From NCBI GenBank assembly GCA_046082625.1, contig JBJTYE010000212.1, forward strand, positions 1 to 13,473: a stretch of 13,473 nucleotides of DNA, read 5' to 3'. A program made the position numbers and the translations under genes. The notes below the pieces were generated by a model, which searched no databases, had not been told where the DNA came from, and saw nothing but the letters and a program-made list of their open reading frames with translations. Source of the stretch: Casp-actino8 sp046082625 (GTDB lineage Bacteria > Actinomycetota > Acidimicrobiia > Acidimicrobiales > Ilumatobacteraceae). This document shows, piece by piece, positions 1 through 7,033 of this stretch (the stretch's first letter is position 1; each line of letters opens with the position of its first letter).

Positions 1-1
1 C

Positions 2-1435
2 CCGGTCAAGTTCTACGAGCGCGGCTCGCAGCCGCTCGAGATCGTCGGCACGCGCCAGTGGTACATCCGCAACGGTGGCAAGGACCAGCCGCTGCGCGAC
101 TCACTGGTCACCCGCGGCGGCGAGCTGGTGTGGCACCCCGACTACATGCGCCACCGCTACGACAACTGGGTGGGCGGCCTCAACGGCGACTGGCTCATCA
201 GCCGCCAGCGCTTCTTCGGTGTTCCCGTTCCGGTGTGGTACCCGATCGGTGCCGATGGCGAGATCGTCTACGACACTCCCATCGTTCCGTCCGAGGACAC
301 GCTGCCGATCGACCCCTCCACCGATGTGCCGCCCGGTTACGTCGCCGCGCAACGGAATCAGCCCAACGGTTTCGTCGGTGATCCCGATGTCATGGACACC
401 TGGGCGACGTCGTCGCTGTCGCCCCAGATCGCCGCCCATTGGGGTGACGACGAGGATCTGTTCGGTCGGGTCTTCCCCATGGATCTACGACCCCAGGGCC
501 ACGACATCATCCGCACGTGGCTCTTCAGCACGGTGGTCCGATCCCATTTCGAGCACGATTCGCTGCCCTGGAACAACGCCGCTCTGTCAGGGTGGATTCT
601 CGATCCCGATCGCAAGAAGATGTCCAAGTCCAAGGGCAACGTGGTCACTCCCATCGATCTGTTCGAGAAGTTCGGATCGGATGCCGTGCGCTACTGGGCG
701 GCATCGGCGCGACCGGGTGTCGACACGGCCTTCAGCGAAGAGCAGATGAAGGTCGGCCGCAAACTGGCTACCAAATTGCTGAACGCATCGAAATTCGTCC
801 TCGGAATCGGCGAGCCACCAACCGGAGCTTCGGTGACCGACGCCGTGGATCTGGCGATGCTGGCTCGAGTGGCCGCCACGGTCGCGGAGGCCACCGACGC
901 CTTCGAGAACTACGACTACGCCCGGGCCCTCGAACGTACCGAGGCCACCTTCTGGTGGTTTTGCGACGATCACGTCGAGTTGGTCAAGGGACGGGCCTAT
1001 GGCGCTCTCGGTGCGACGGCAGCCGAGTCGGCCCAGGTGGCGATGCGCCGGGCCTTGTCGGTTCTGCAACGGCTGCTCGCTCCCTTCATGCCCTTCACCA
1101 CCGAGACCGTCTGGCGTTGGTGGTACGACTCGTCGGTGCACCGATCCGCCTGGCCAGAGGTAGCCGAACTCGGTCCAGTGGGTGACGACGTCATTCTCGA
1201 CCCCATCGGGGGGATCCTGAGTCAGATCCGTCGAGCCAAGACCGAGGCCAAGACGTCGCAGAAGACCCAGGTCGCTCGAGCCACGGTGACCGGATCACCA
1301 GCGGCGCTCGCCGGATTCGAACTGGGTCGGGCCGATCTCTCCGAAGCAGGGAGCGTGCTCGAATGGGTCGTCGTCGCCGAAGCCGACCGGGAATCGGTCG
1401 AGGTTCATGTCGAATTGGCCGAATCGTCCTCGTGA
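2..1435 (+). CDS. valS: Valine--tRNA ligase, C-terminal part (5' truncated by window edge)
   Basis: Class I aminoacyl-tRNA synthetase that charges tRNA-Val with valine in the cytoplasm. The frame is open from base 2, so the start codon, the HIGH motif and most of the editing domain lie upstream of the window; 477 residues are visible. Seen directly: the NGDWLISRQRFFG stretch typical of ValS near 180-220, the KMSKS signature of class I synthetases at 617-631 followed by GNVVTP, and then an anticodon-binding domain with conserved-looking MPFTTETVWRWW near 1088-1125. The protein ends soon after this domain, about 95 residues later, and I see no long Leu/Glu/Lys-rich coiled coil of the kind found at the C-terminus of many bacterial ValS proteins. 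This fits the shorter actinobacterial ValS type. The identification is firm. Confidence 0.96.
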   Translation, partial: PVKFYERGSQPLEIVGTRQWYIRNGGKDQPLRDSLVTRGGELVWHPDYMRHRYDNWVGGLNGDWLISRQRFFGVPVPVWYPIGADGEIVYDTPIVPSEDTLPIDPSTDVPPGYVAAQRNQPNGFVGDPDVMDTWATSSLSPQIAAHWGDDEDLFGRVFPMDLRPQGHDIIRTWLFSTVVRSHFEHDSLPWNNAALSGWILDPDRKKMSKSKGNVVTPIDLFEKFGSDAVRYWAASARPGVDTAFSEEQMKVGRKLATKLLNASKFVLGIGEPPTGASVTDAVDLAMLARVAATVAEATDAFENYDYARALERTEATFWWFCDDHVELVKGRAYGALGATAAESAQVAMRRALSVLQRLLAPFMPFTTETVWRWWYDSSVHRSAWPEVAELGPVGDDVILDPIGGILSQIRRAKTEAKTSQKTQVARATVTGSPAALAGFELGRADLSEAGSVLEWVVVAEADRESVEVHVELAESSS

Positions 1436-1471
1436 AGGGGCCGACGTCGAACACGAGTGGGGCTCGGATAG

Positions 1472-1477
1472 TTTGAT
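1472..1477 (+). promoter_or_regulatory. Putative -10 element of the LCP gene (leaderless architecture)
   Basis: TTTGAT lies exactly 6 nt before the GTG start at 1484, and no Shine-Dalgarno-like purine tract precedes that codon. This is the spacing expected if transcription starts at the start codon. No clear -35 is seen. The call rests mainly on the same arrangement recurring at other genes in this window. Confidence 0.4.
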
Positions 1478-1483
1478 CCGCCT

Positions 1484-2713
1484 GTGACGGACCGGGACGG
1501 GACATCGATCGAGAGCGGGCGACGACGTCGCCGCACCTGGCCGCAGCGGCTGCTCCTGACCATGAATTCCGTGCTGGTGGTGGCGTGTCTGGTGGCGGCG
1601 ACGGTCATCTACTACGGCAGCGAGAAGGCCAACGATCGCAAAGTGGTGGAAATCTTCGGTTCGCAGAACATTCCGACACTCACACTCCCCTCCACCTCGA
1701 CACCCGGTGAGACCGCCCCCAAGGTCGACCTCACCGCCAAGAATTTCCTCATCACTGGCAGCGACAACGGTGCGTGCGTGGACCCCGACTCTCCGTATGC
1801 CGGCGCTTTCGGAGATCGCAGCGGACTCGGTGAGCGAGCCGACACGATCATGGTCCTGCGTCTCGATCCGACCACCAACGCCGCCGCAGTTCTCTCGTTC
1901 CCCCGCGACTTGTGGGTCCCCATCGGGGGCAAGTCCACCAAGAGCCGGATCAACAGTGCCTTCAACCGCGATGATCCCAATCGTCTGATTCTCACCCTGT
2001 ACGACAACTTCGGCATCACCATCGATCACTACGTCAACATCGACTTCTGCGCCTTCAAGAAGATCGTCGACGCCGTCGGCGGGGTGAAAGTTCCCTTCGC
2101 CACTCCCATCAAGGACGAGAACACCGGTCTGCTCATCGAAGCGGCCGGCTGCCACACCTTCCAAGGAGAGGAGGGGCTGGCCTACGTCCGATCCCGCAAA
2201 CTGCGTTACTTCGATGCCGAGCGCCAGGTCTGGCGAGAAGATCCGGCCGCCGACCGCGGGCGCATCTCGCGTCAGCAAGATTTCCTCCGTCGTGCCATTC
2301 AGAAGGCCATCGACAAGGGAAGCGGCAGTCCGCGAGTGGCCAAGCAACTCATCGACGCCGGTATTCAGAACGTGATCCTCGATTCCAACTTGACTGCCGG
2401 AAAGATCCTGGAGTTGGCCATGGCCATGCGCGAACTCGATCCGGCGACCATGCGCACGTACCAGATCGAAGGAACCGGAACCATGATCGGCGGCCAGGCG
2501 GTCATCGAGCCGAATCTCGAATCCAAGGAGATGTTGGCGATCCTCGCCATTTTCCAGGGCACGGCACCCTTGGCTTTCGCTCCCGTTCAGGTCGACCCTG
2601 CGACGACGGACGGGCCCACCACCACGGTCGGGTCGTCGTCCACCACCGTGGCCACCAGCGTCGAGTCGAACAACGTGGGCATTCTCCCGATCGACGATCC
2701 CGCCTGTCGCTAG
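1484..2713 (+). CDS. LytR-CpsA-Psr (LCP) family protein
   Basis: Predicted membrane-anchored LCP phosphotransferase. Family members attach polyprenyl-linked glycopolymers (in Actinobacteria, arabinogalactan- or teichoic-acid-like polymers) to peptidoglycan outside the membrane. The 409-residue protein has an Arg-rich cytoplasmic N-terminus (residues 13-17), one hydrophobic membrane segment at about 24-44, then an extracellular LCP domain. Motifs seen: ADTIMVLRLDP (119-129), SFPRDLWVPI (138-147) with R141, SRINSAF (154-160), and GLAYVRSRK (231-239) followed by DRGRISRQQDFL (258-269). These match the family's conserved Asp/Arg set. A Thr/Ser-rich tail follows near 375-395. The GTG start is chosen because the membrane segment and positive N-terminus follow naturally and a -10-like hexamer sits 6 nt upstream. 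The gene starts 48 bp after valS. The polymer it transfers cannot be told from sequence. Confidence 0.92.
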   Translation: MTDRDGTSIESGRRRRRTWPQRLLLTMNSVLVVACLVAATVIYYGSEKANDRKVVEIFGSQNIPTLTLPSTSTPGETAPKVDLTAKNFLITGSDNGACVDPDSPYAGAFGDRSGLGERADTIMVLRLDPTTNAAAVLSFPRDLWVPIGGKSTKSRINSAFNRDDPNRLILTLYDNFGITIDHYVNIDFCAFKKIVDAVGGVKVPFATPIKDENTGLLIEAAGCHTFQGEEGLAYVRSRKLRYFDAERQVWREDPAADRGRISRQQDFLRRAIQKAIDKGSGSPRVAKQLIDAGIQNVILDSNLTAGKILELAMAMRELDPATMRTYQIEGTGTMIGGQAVIEPNLESKEMLAILAIFQGTAPLAFAPVQVDPATTDGPTTTVGSSSTTVATSVESNNVGILPIDDPACR

Positions 2714-3603
2714 TCGCCCAAGACCTGCTGCAGCGCGGCCGGAATGTCGCTCGGTCCGTCGACAACGGCGATCCGCGCACCGATCACTCCCGCAAGAGCT
2801 CGGGCTTCGGCATCATCGCCAGCTGGAGCGACGATGACGATCTCGTCGAGAGCACGCGCCGCGGCCTCGACGTCCCCCTCGACCGTGGCCCGACAATCGC
2901 TCAACACCACGGCGATCCGTCGACCAGCGCGGGAACGACCGAGTTGTTGGCCAGCGGCACGGAGAGCCCCGGCCAAGTCGGTGGTGCCGAAACCGCGCAA
3001 TGCAAGAACGTCGTTGACCACCGATTCGCCGGGCTTGTCCGAGCCCTGACTCTTGGCCACCACCACGTCCTTGCCGAAGGCCACGACGCTGTAGTCCTGG
3101 GGACTGCGCCAGGCCACGGCGGCCGCGGCCATGGCCGACGTGGCCAGCGGTTTGCCTCCCATCGAACCACTGCGATCGACCAGCAAGGAAATGGCGGTTC
3201 CCGGTGTGGCCCAGGACCGCACCTTCAGACCGTCGGGATCCACCGCGGACCGCGCCGCGCGCGCCTCGATGATGGCGGCCATCGAAGCATCCAGATCGAT
3301 GTCGCCGGCGTCGGGACGGTACGGAGTCGTGACCATCTTGCCGATGCCACGGGGACGGGTCGGCCCCCGCCGGGACACGTCGAGGAAGAGACGACCGGCG
3401 AGGCGTCGGGCCAGATCTCGCAACGCCGGATCCGTCGCACCGGTGAGATCGGCGAGCAGAGCCAACATGGCATCGGGGTCCTCGTCCATCGCTTCGTCCA
3501 CTGCCGACTCGTCCAACTCGCCGACTTCGGGTGACACCTGCTCGAACTGCGGATGCCGGGCCAGTTCGCGCCGGGACAGCGTTCGTTTCGATGCTTCCTG
3601 CAC
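2710..3603 (-). CDS. VWA-domain protein paired with a MoxR-type ATPase
   Basis: Predicted cytoplasmic VWA-domain partner of the adjacent AAA+ ATPase; MoxR/VWA pairs act as activases that insert metals or remodel enzymes (CoxD/CoxE and NorQ/NorD are studied examples). With the chosen start the protein has 297 residues: an acidic, Ala-rich helical N-terminal half, then a VWA fold with a complete metal-ion-dependent adhesion site, DRSGSM (D143, S145, S147), T208 in GTTDL and D236 in LSDCRAT. The start is uncertain. GTG at 3603 is the first ordinary start after the ATPase stop (29-bp gap). CTG at 3636 would overlap that stop as CTGA. GTG at 3702 or ATG at 3738 would overlap the ATPase gene by 70 or more bases. 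The stop codon overlaps that of the convergent LCP gene. The substrate is unknown; the neighbouring dehydrogenases are the obvious candidates. Confidence 0.85.
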   Translation of the reverse strand: MQEASKRTLSRRELARHPQFEQVSPEVGELDESAVDEAMDEDPDAMLALLADLTGATDPALRDLARRLAGRLFLDVSRRGPTRPRGIGKMVTTPYRPDAGDIDLDASMAAIIEARAARSAVDPDGLKVRSWATPGTAISLLVDRSGSMGGKPLATSAMAAAAVAWRSPQDYSVVAFGKDVVVAKSQGSDKPGESVVNDVLALRGFGTTDLAGALRAAGQQLGRSRAGRRIAVVLSDCRATVEGDVEAAARALDEIVIVAPAGDDAEARALAGVIGARIAVVDGPSDIPAALQQVLGD

Positions 3604-3632
3604 CGCTTCGTCGGCGGCCGCGCCCTCCTGGG

Positions 3633-4544
3633 TCAGGGATTCGCCCCCGTCGGGGCGCTCGCTTTTCCCCCGGCGACCTCCGGAGCGAAGACCGCCGACC
3701 ACAGATCGCGTACCACGTCCTCGGCGGTGCGCGGACATCCCTCGCGCACACGTATCCGACCCGACAGTGCCACCAACGCCGCGTCGAGACCGACACCGGG
3801 ATCGAGCACCGTGGACCCGCGCACCGCCGCCAGAGACGAGGCCACGGCCGCCATGTCGATGGCGCCGCGTACCGACGACCCCACCCGCAGATCGGCGTGA
3901 TCGCGGGTGCGGCGCACCAAGTCCACGACTTTGGCCAGCCAATCCGGAGGCAGATCACCTGTGTCGCGACCGGCGATCCTGGTCTCCACCTCGGCACTCT
4001 GGTACCCCACCGACACCCGACAGACGCGGTCGTAGACCGCGCCGGAGATGCGGGCCGTGCCCACCGCATCGAAGGGGTTCATGGCCGCCACCAACCGGAA
4101 TCCGGGATTGGCGGTGATGCGACCGAGTCGCGGGACGTTGAGCTCGCCCTCGCTCATGACCGTGATCAGAACGTTCAGAGTCTCCTCGGGAATGCGATTG
4201 ATCTCTTCGACGTAGAGCAGGGAGCCCTCGCGCAAAGCGGTCACCAGCGGGCCGTCCACGAAGACATCGGCTTCGTATCCTTCGGAGAGCACACGCGCCG
4301 GATCGAAGTGGCCCACGAGCCGCGCCGGCGTCAATTCCGCATTCCCCTCGACGAACACGAACCCGATACCGAGGCCTTCGGCCACGGCCCGCAGGAGCGT
4401 GCTCTTGCCGGTACCGGGTGGCCCCTCCAACAACACGTGTCGATCGGCATCGAGGGCCGCCACCACCAGTTCGATTTCGCGGCGACGGCCGACGACGGTC
4501 GACTCGAGGGACGCGATCAACGACGCTCGGGAGACGGACCCCAT
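3633..4544 (-). CDS. MoxR-family AAA+ ATPase
   Basis: AAA+ ATPase of the MoxR type, 303 residues. Family members form ring ATPases that work with a VWA protein to mature or activate partner enzymes. Seen directly: Walker A GPPGTGKST (41-49), a Walker B-like SLLYVEEINR (108-117), sensor 1 in AAMNPFD (153-159) with N156, and GAVYDRVCR (168-176), whose Arg is a candidate arginine finger. The first acidic residue of Walker B is Glu rather than the usual Asp. ATG at 4544 is 13 bp after the stop of the upstream alcohol dehydrogenase gene, with no terminator between, so the two are probably co-transcribed. No strong ribosome-binding site precedes it, which fits translational coupling. The VWA gene follows at once. 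Assignment to MoxR is firm; its client is inferred only from position. Confidence 0.92.
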   Translation of the reverse strand: MGSVSRASLIASLESTVVGRRREIELVVAALDADRHVLLEGPPGTGKSTLLRAVAEGLGIGFVFVEGNAELTPARLVGHFDPARVLSEGYEADVFVDGPLVTALREGSLLYVEEINRIPEETLNVLITVMSEGELNVPRLGRITANPGFRLVAAMNPFDAVGTARISGAVYDRVCRVSVGYQSAEVETRIAGRDTGDLPPDWLAKVVDLVRRTRDHADLRVGSSVRGAIDMAAVASSLAAVRGSTVLDPGVGLDAALVALSGRIRVREGCPRTAEDVVRDLWSAVFAPEVAGGKASAPTGANP

Positions 4545-4557
4545 GAAGATCGATGTC

Positions 4558-5718
4558 TCAGGCGTTCACGATCACGCCACGGATGTTGGTTCCGTCGCGC
4601 ATGGCCTGGTAGCCCTCGTTGATCTGCTCGAGCTGGTAGGTATTGGTGATGAGCTCTTTCAGCTTCAACTGACCGGCCCTGTACATGTCGAGAAGGGCCG
4701 GGATGTCGGCCCGCGGATTCAAGGAACCGAAAATGGTCCCTTTGATCTCCTTGTTCCACATGGCCAGGTTGAACAAGTTCACGCTGGCGGTCTCACTGGT
4801 CATCGGCGAGATGGCGGTGACGACCACCGTGCTGCCCTTGCCGGCCAGGTTCATGGCCTCTCCCATCATCTCGCCGTGCAGAACACCCGGCGTCATGATG
4901 ACGCGATCGGCCATCTGCCCGTACGTCATCTCCATCACCGGCATCATGGCGTCGGCCATCGAGGCGAAGGTGTGGGTGGCCCCGAGTTCCATGGCCTTTT
5001 CGCGCTTGAACTCCACCGGATCGACGGCGATGACGCGCTTGGCTCCGGCCATGCGCGCTCCTTGGACGGCGTTCATGCCGATGCCACCGCAGCCCACCAC
5101 GATCACCGTGTCGCCGGCTTGTGTTCCGGCTCGGTTGGCGGCCGACCCCCATCCGGTGGCCACACCGCAGGACACCAGGGCCACGCATTCGAGCGGAATG
5201 TCCTTTTCGACCTTGATGATGGATTGCTCGGACACGCAGGCGTATTCGCTGAACGTCCCGACCTTGGCCATCAAGGTGACCGGCTTGCCGTTCAGGAAAT
5301 GCCGATGGGTGTCATCGGTGATCATGCCACCGACGAAGGTCTTGGCGCCGTTGTCGCACAGGTTCTGGCGACCCGTCGAGCAATAGCGACAGCGACCGCA
5401 GGAGGGTACGAACGACGCCGACACGTGATCGCCCACCTGCACGCTGGTGACGCCGGGTCCGACTTCCACCACCACGCCGGCGCCCTCGTGGCCGCCGATG
5501 ATGGGGAAGAAACTCTCGATGCCCATGAGAGGCCACACTTCCTCGGGCGGGACCATGTCGCCGGTGACGAGATGTTCGTCGCTGTGGCACATGCCTGCGG
5601 CGCGCCAGTGCACCAGAACTTCACCGGTCTTGGGCGGATGGATTTCGATCTCTTCGATCTTCCAGTCCTGATTCAGACCCCACAACACCGCGGCCTTGGA
5701 CTTACGAATACCCGACAT
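4558..5718 (-). CDS. NDMA-dependent-type zinc alcohol dehydrogenase, paralogue 1
   Basis: Medium-chain Zn alcohol dehydrogenase of the NDMA-dependent (Rxyl_3153-like) type. The family keeps NAD(H) tightly bound and is linked by co-occurrence and genetics to mycofactocin as electron acceptor. The protein has 386 residues. Catalytic zinc ligands are C44 (GMCHSDEH), H77/E78 (GGHEGAG) and C184 (SCGVATG); structural zinc cysteines are C107, C110, C113 and C121. The Rossmann motif GCGGIG is at 209-214 with D233 at the end of the second strand. ATG at 5718 is preferred over TTG at 5727 because an AGGGGGG tract lies 9 nt before the ATG but touches the TTG. Relative to the neighbouring paralogue it has about 12 extra residues between the catalytic Cys and His. 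It is followed 13 bp later by the MoxR gene. The substrate is unknown; a short-chain alcohol is plausible. Confidence 0.93.
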   Translation of the reverse strand: MSGIRKSKAAVLWGLNQDWKIEEIEIHPPKTGEVLVHWRAAGMCHSDEHLVTGDMVPPEEVWPLMGIESFFPIIGGHEGAGVVVEVGPGVTSVQVGDHVSASFVPSCGRCRYCSTGRQNLCDNGAKTFVGGMITDDTHRHFLNGKPVTLMAKVGTFSEYACVSEQSIIKVEKDIPLECVALVSCGVATGWGSAANRAGTQAGDTVIVVGCGGIGMNAVQGARMAGAKRVIAVDPVEFKREKAMELGATHTFASMADAMMPVMEMTYGQMADRVIMTPGVLHGEMMGEAMNLAGKGSTVVVTAISPMTSETASVNLFNLAMWNKEIKGTIFGSLNPRADIPALLDMYRAGQLKLKELITNTYQLEQINEGYQAMRDGTNIRGVIVNA

Positions 5719-5831
5719 GGCACTCAACCCCCCTGTCCGAGCGCGAACGCTCCGATGCCGGGGATCCCCCCGGTCACCCGAACGCTATCCAGAACCATGG
5801 CCGGCCGGCCAAACGCGCCCGGCCGAACGGT
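5719..5831. repeat. Intergenic stretch between the two dehydrogenase genes with inverted repeats
   Basis: This non-coding gap holds three palindromic patches. GGGGATCCCC lies at 5760-5769. The perfect 12-bp palindrome GGCCGGCCGGCC lies at 5799-5810. Part of the latter can pair as CGGCCGG (5802-5808) with CCGGCCG (5819-5825) around a 10-nt loop, just downstream of the paralogue 2 stop codon on the minus strand. No T-tract follows, so it is not a convincing intrinsic terminator; an mRNA-stabilising or partial-attenuation hairpin is possible. A GC-rich background makes such palindromes fairly likely by chance. Confidence 0.35.
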
Positions 5832-6944
5832 TCAGGAAAAGACCAGGACGCCGCGGATGTTCTCGCCGCGCCGCATGGCGTCGTAGCCGTCGTTCACACC
5901 GTCGAGGGGATAGGTGCGGGTCACTAGTCCGTCGAGATCCAATTGGCCCTCGCGGTACAGGCCGGCCAATTTCGGGATGTCGGCCCGCGGGTTACCCGAA
6001 CCGAAGAGCGAACCGACGACCTGCTTCTCCATCAACGTGACATCGAGGAGATTCATGGTGGCACTCATCTCGAGAGCCGGATGGATGTTGGTCACCACGA
6101 CACGTCCCCGTTTCGCGGCGAGTGCCATCGCTTCGGCCATCACGGACCCCTGTCCCACGCCCATGGTCATGATGACCTTGTTGGCCATGGTTCCCCAGGT
6201 GATGTCCTGCAGGAGAGCCACCGCCTCGGTCATCGATGATGCGGTGTGCGTGGCGCCGAACTCCATTGCCTTCTCGCGCTTGAACTCCACCGGGTCGATG
6301 GCCACGATTCGCTTGGCTCCGGCCAACTTGGCACCCTGCACCGCGTTGGCGCCGATGCCACCGATACCGACCACCACCACGGTGTCACCCGGCTTGGTCT
6401 GGGCCGCGTACACCGCCGAGCCCCATCCGGTGACCACGCCGCATCCGAGCAGACACATCTTGTCGAGGGGCAGATCGTTGTCGATCTTGATGCAGCTGGC
6501 CTCGTTCACCACGGTGTGATGGGCGAAGGTGCCGAGGAGGCACATGAGACCCAGGTCCTGGCCTTTGGCGTGATGGCGCGCGCCTCCATCGGTGATCTGA
6601 CGTCCACCACCCATCAAGGCACCGAGATCGCACAGGTTCTGATGTCCAGTGGAACAGCTGGGACACCGACCGCAGGACGGAATGAATCCGAACACCACGT
6701 GGTCGCCGGGAGCCAGCCAACTGACTCCCTCGCCTACTTCTTTGACGATGCCTGCGCCTTCGTGTCCTCCGATGATCGGCAGGGCGAAGGGCAGGTCTCC
6801 GGTCACCAAGTGCTCGTCGCTGTGGCACATCCCGGAGGCCTTCATCTCCACCAGCACTTCACCGGCCTTGGGCGGATCGAGTTCGATGTCCTCCACGCTC
6901 CACGGCGCATGGGTCTCCCACAGGATGGCGGCTTTGGTCTTCAT
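5832..6944 (-). CDS. NDMA-dependent-type zinc alcohol dehydrogenase, paralogue 2
   Basis: Second medium-chain Zn alcohol dehydrogenase of the NDMA-dependent (Rxyl_3153-like) type, 370 residues. Zinc ligands seen: catalytic C40 (GMCHSDEH), H61/E62 (GGHEGAG) and C168 (GCGVVTG); structural C91, C94, C97 and C105. The nucleotide-binding motif GIGGIG is at 193-198, with IDPVEFKREKA after the second strand. ATG at 6944 is chosen over the longer frame from 6977 because the protein then begins MKTKAAILWE, like its paralogue, and GAGGGGG lies 4 nt upstream. It is the first gene of the leftward block and diverges from mftA, with 89 bp between the start codons. Family knowledge predicts a bound nicotinamide that must be re-oxidised in place, for which mycofactocin is the proposed acceptor. 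The precise alcohol cannot be read from sequence. Confidence 0.94.
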   Translation of the reverse strand: MKTKAAILWETHAPWSVEDIELDPPKAGEVLVEMKASGMCHSDEHLVTGDLPFALPIIGGHEGAGIVKEVGEGVSWLAPGDHVVFGFIPSCGRCPSCSTGHQNLCDLGALMGGGRQITDGGARHHAKGQDLGLMCLLGTFAHHTVVNEASCIKIDNDLPLDKMCLLGCGVVTGWGSAVYAAQTKPGDTVVVVGIGGIGANAVQGAKLAGAKRIVAIDPVEFKREKAMEFGATHTASSMTEAVALLQDITWGTMANKVIMTMGVGQGSVMAEAMALAAKRGRVVVTNIHPALEMSATMNLLDVTLMEKQVVGSLFGSGNPRADIPKLAGLYREGQLDLDGLVTRTYPLDGVNDGYDAMRRGENIRGVLVFS

Positions 6945-7002
6945 CGATCCCCCTCGTGTCCGTGGCACCGACTCCACCGGCGCCCTGTGTGGACCGTAGC
7001 CG

Positions 7003-7019
7003 AGACCGCCGGACGGTCT
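7003..7019. promoter_or_regulatory. Putative operator: 6-5-6 inverted repeat at the mftA promoter
   Basis: AGACCG (7003-7008) and CGGTCT (7014-7019) are perfect inverted copies separated by 5 bp. A further half-site GACCG occurs at 6992-6996. The repeat ends 2 bp before the TACGCT -10-like hexamer of mftA, so a bound protein would block RNA polymerase, and it also lies in the divergent gap shared with the dehydrogenase genes. The geometry suits a TetR-family repressor; mycofactocin loci often carry one (MftR), but no such gene is in this window. The regulator is inferred. Confidence 0.45.
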
Positions 7020-7021
7020 TG

Positions 7022-7027
7022 TACGCT
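7022..7027 (+). promoter_or_regulatory. Putative -10 element of mftA (leaderless architecture)
   Basis: TACGCT fits the TANNNT pattern and lies exactly 6 nt before the ATG at 7034. There is no purine-rich ribosome-binding site in front of mftA, so transcription starting at the ATG is the simplest reading. No convincing -35 is seen. Confidence 0.45.
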
Positions 7028-7033
7028 TCTGCC

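Noticed and set aside
1295..2347. 350-residue minus-strand open frame opposite the LCP gene
   Set aside because: The opposite strand carries unmistakable LCP motifs, and the minus-strand product has no domain I recognise and no plausible start signal.
2813..4069. 418-residue minus-strand frame overlapping both the VWA and MoxR genes
   Set aside because: Same strand but a different frame from two proteins with full MIDAS, Walker A and sensor motifs; composition is Arg/Gly-rich and without motifs.
5719..5727. TTG at 5727 as the start of dehydrogenase paralogue 1
   Set aside because: The AGGGGGG ribosome-binding tract directly abuts the TTG, whereas it is 9 nt from the ATG at 5718.
4399..5886. 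495-residue open frame on the plus strand across the dehydrogenase and MoxR genes
   Set aside because: It is antisense to a clear Zn alcohol dehydrogenase gene and the start of the MoxR gene. Its His/Gly/Asp-rich composition is what the complement of GC-rich codons gives, and it has no recognisable motif.
6945..6977. Longer N-terminus for dehydrogenase paralogue 2 starting at 6977
   Set aside because: The extra residues are Arg-rich and unlike the family, and the ATG at 6944 has a clear GAGGGGG tract and gives the expected MKTKAA start.
6956..7033. Upstream GTG (6956) as the start of mftA
   Set aside because: It would place the operator-like repeat and -10-like hexamer inside the coding region and add a Cys/Arg-rich stretch unlike MftA leaders.
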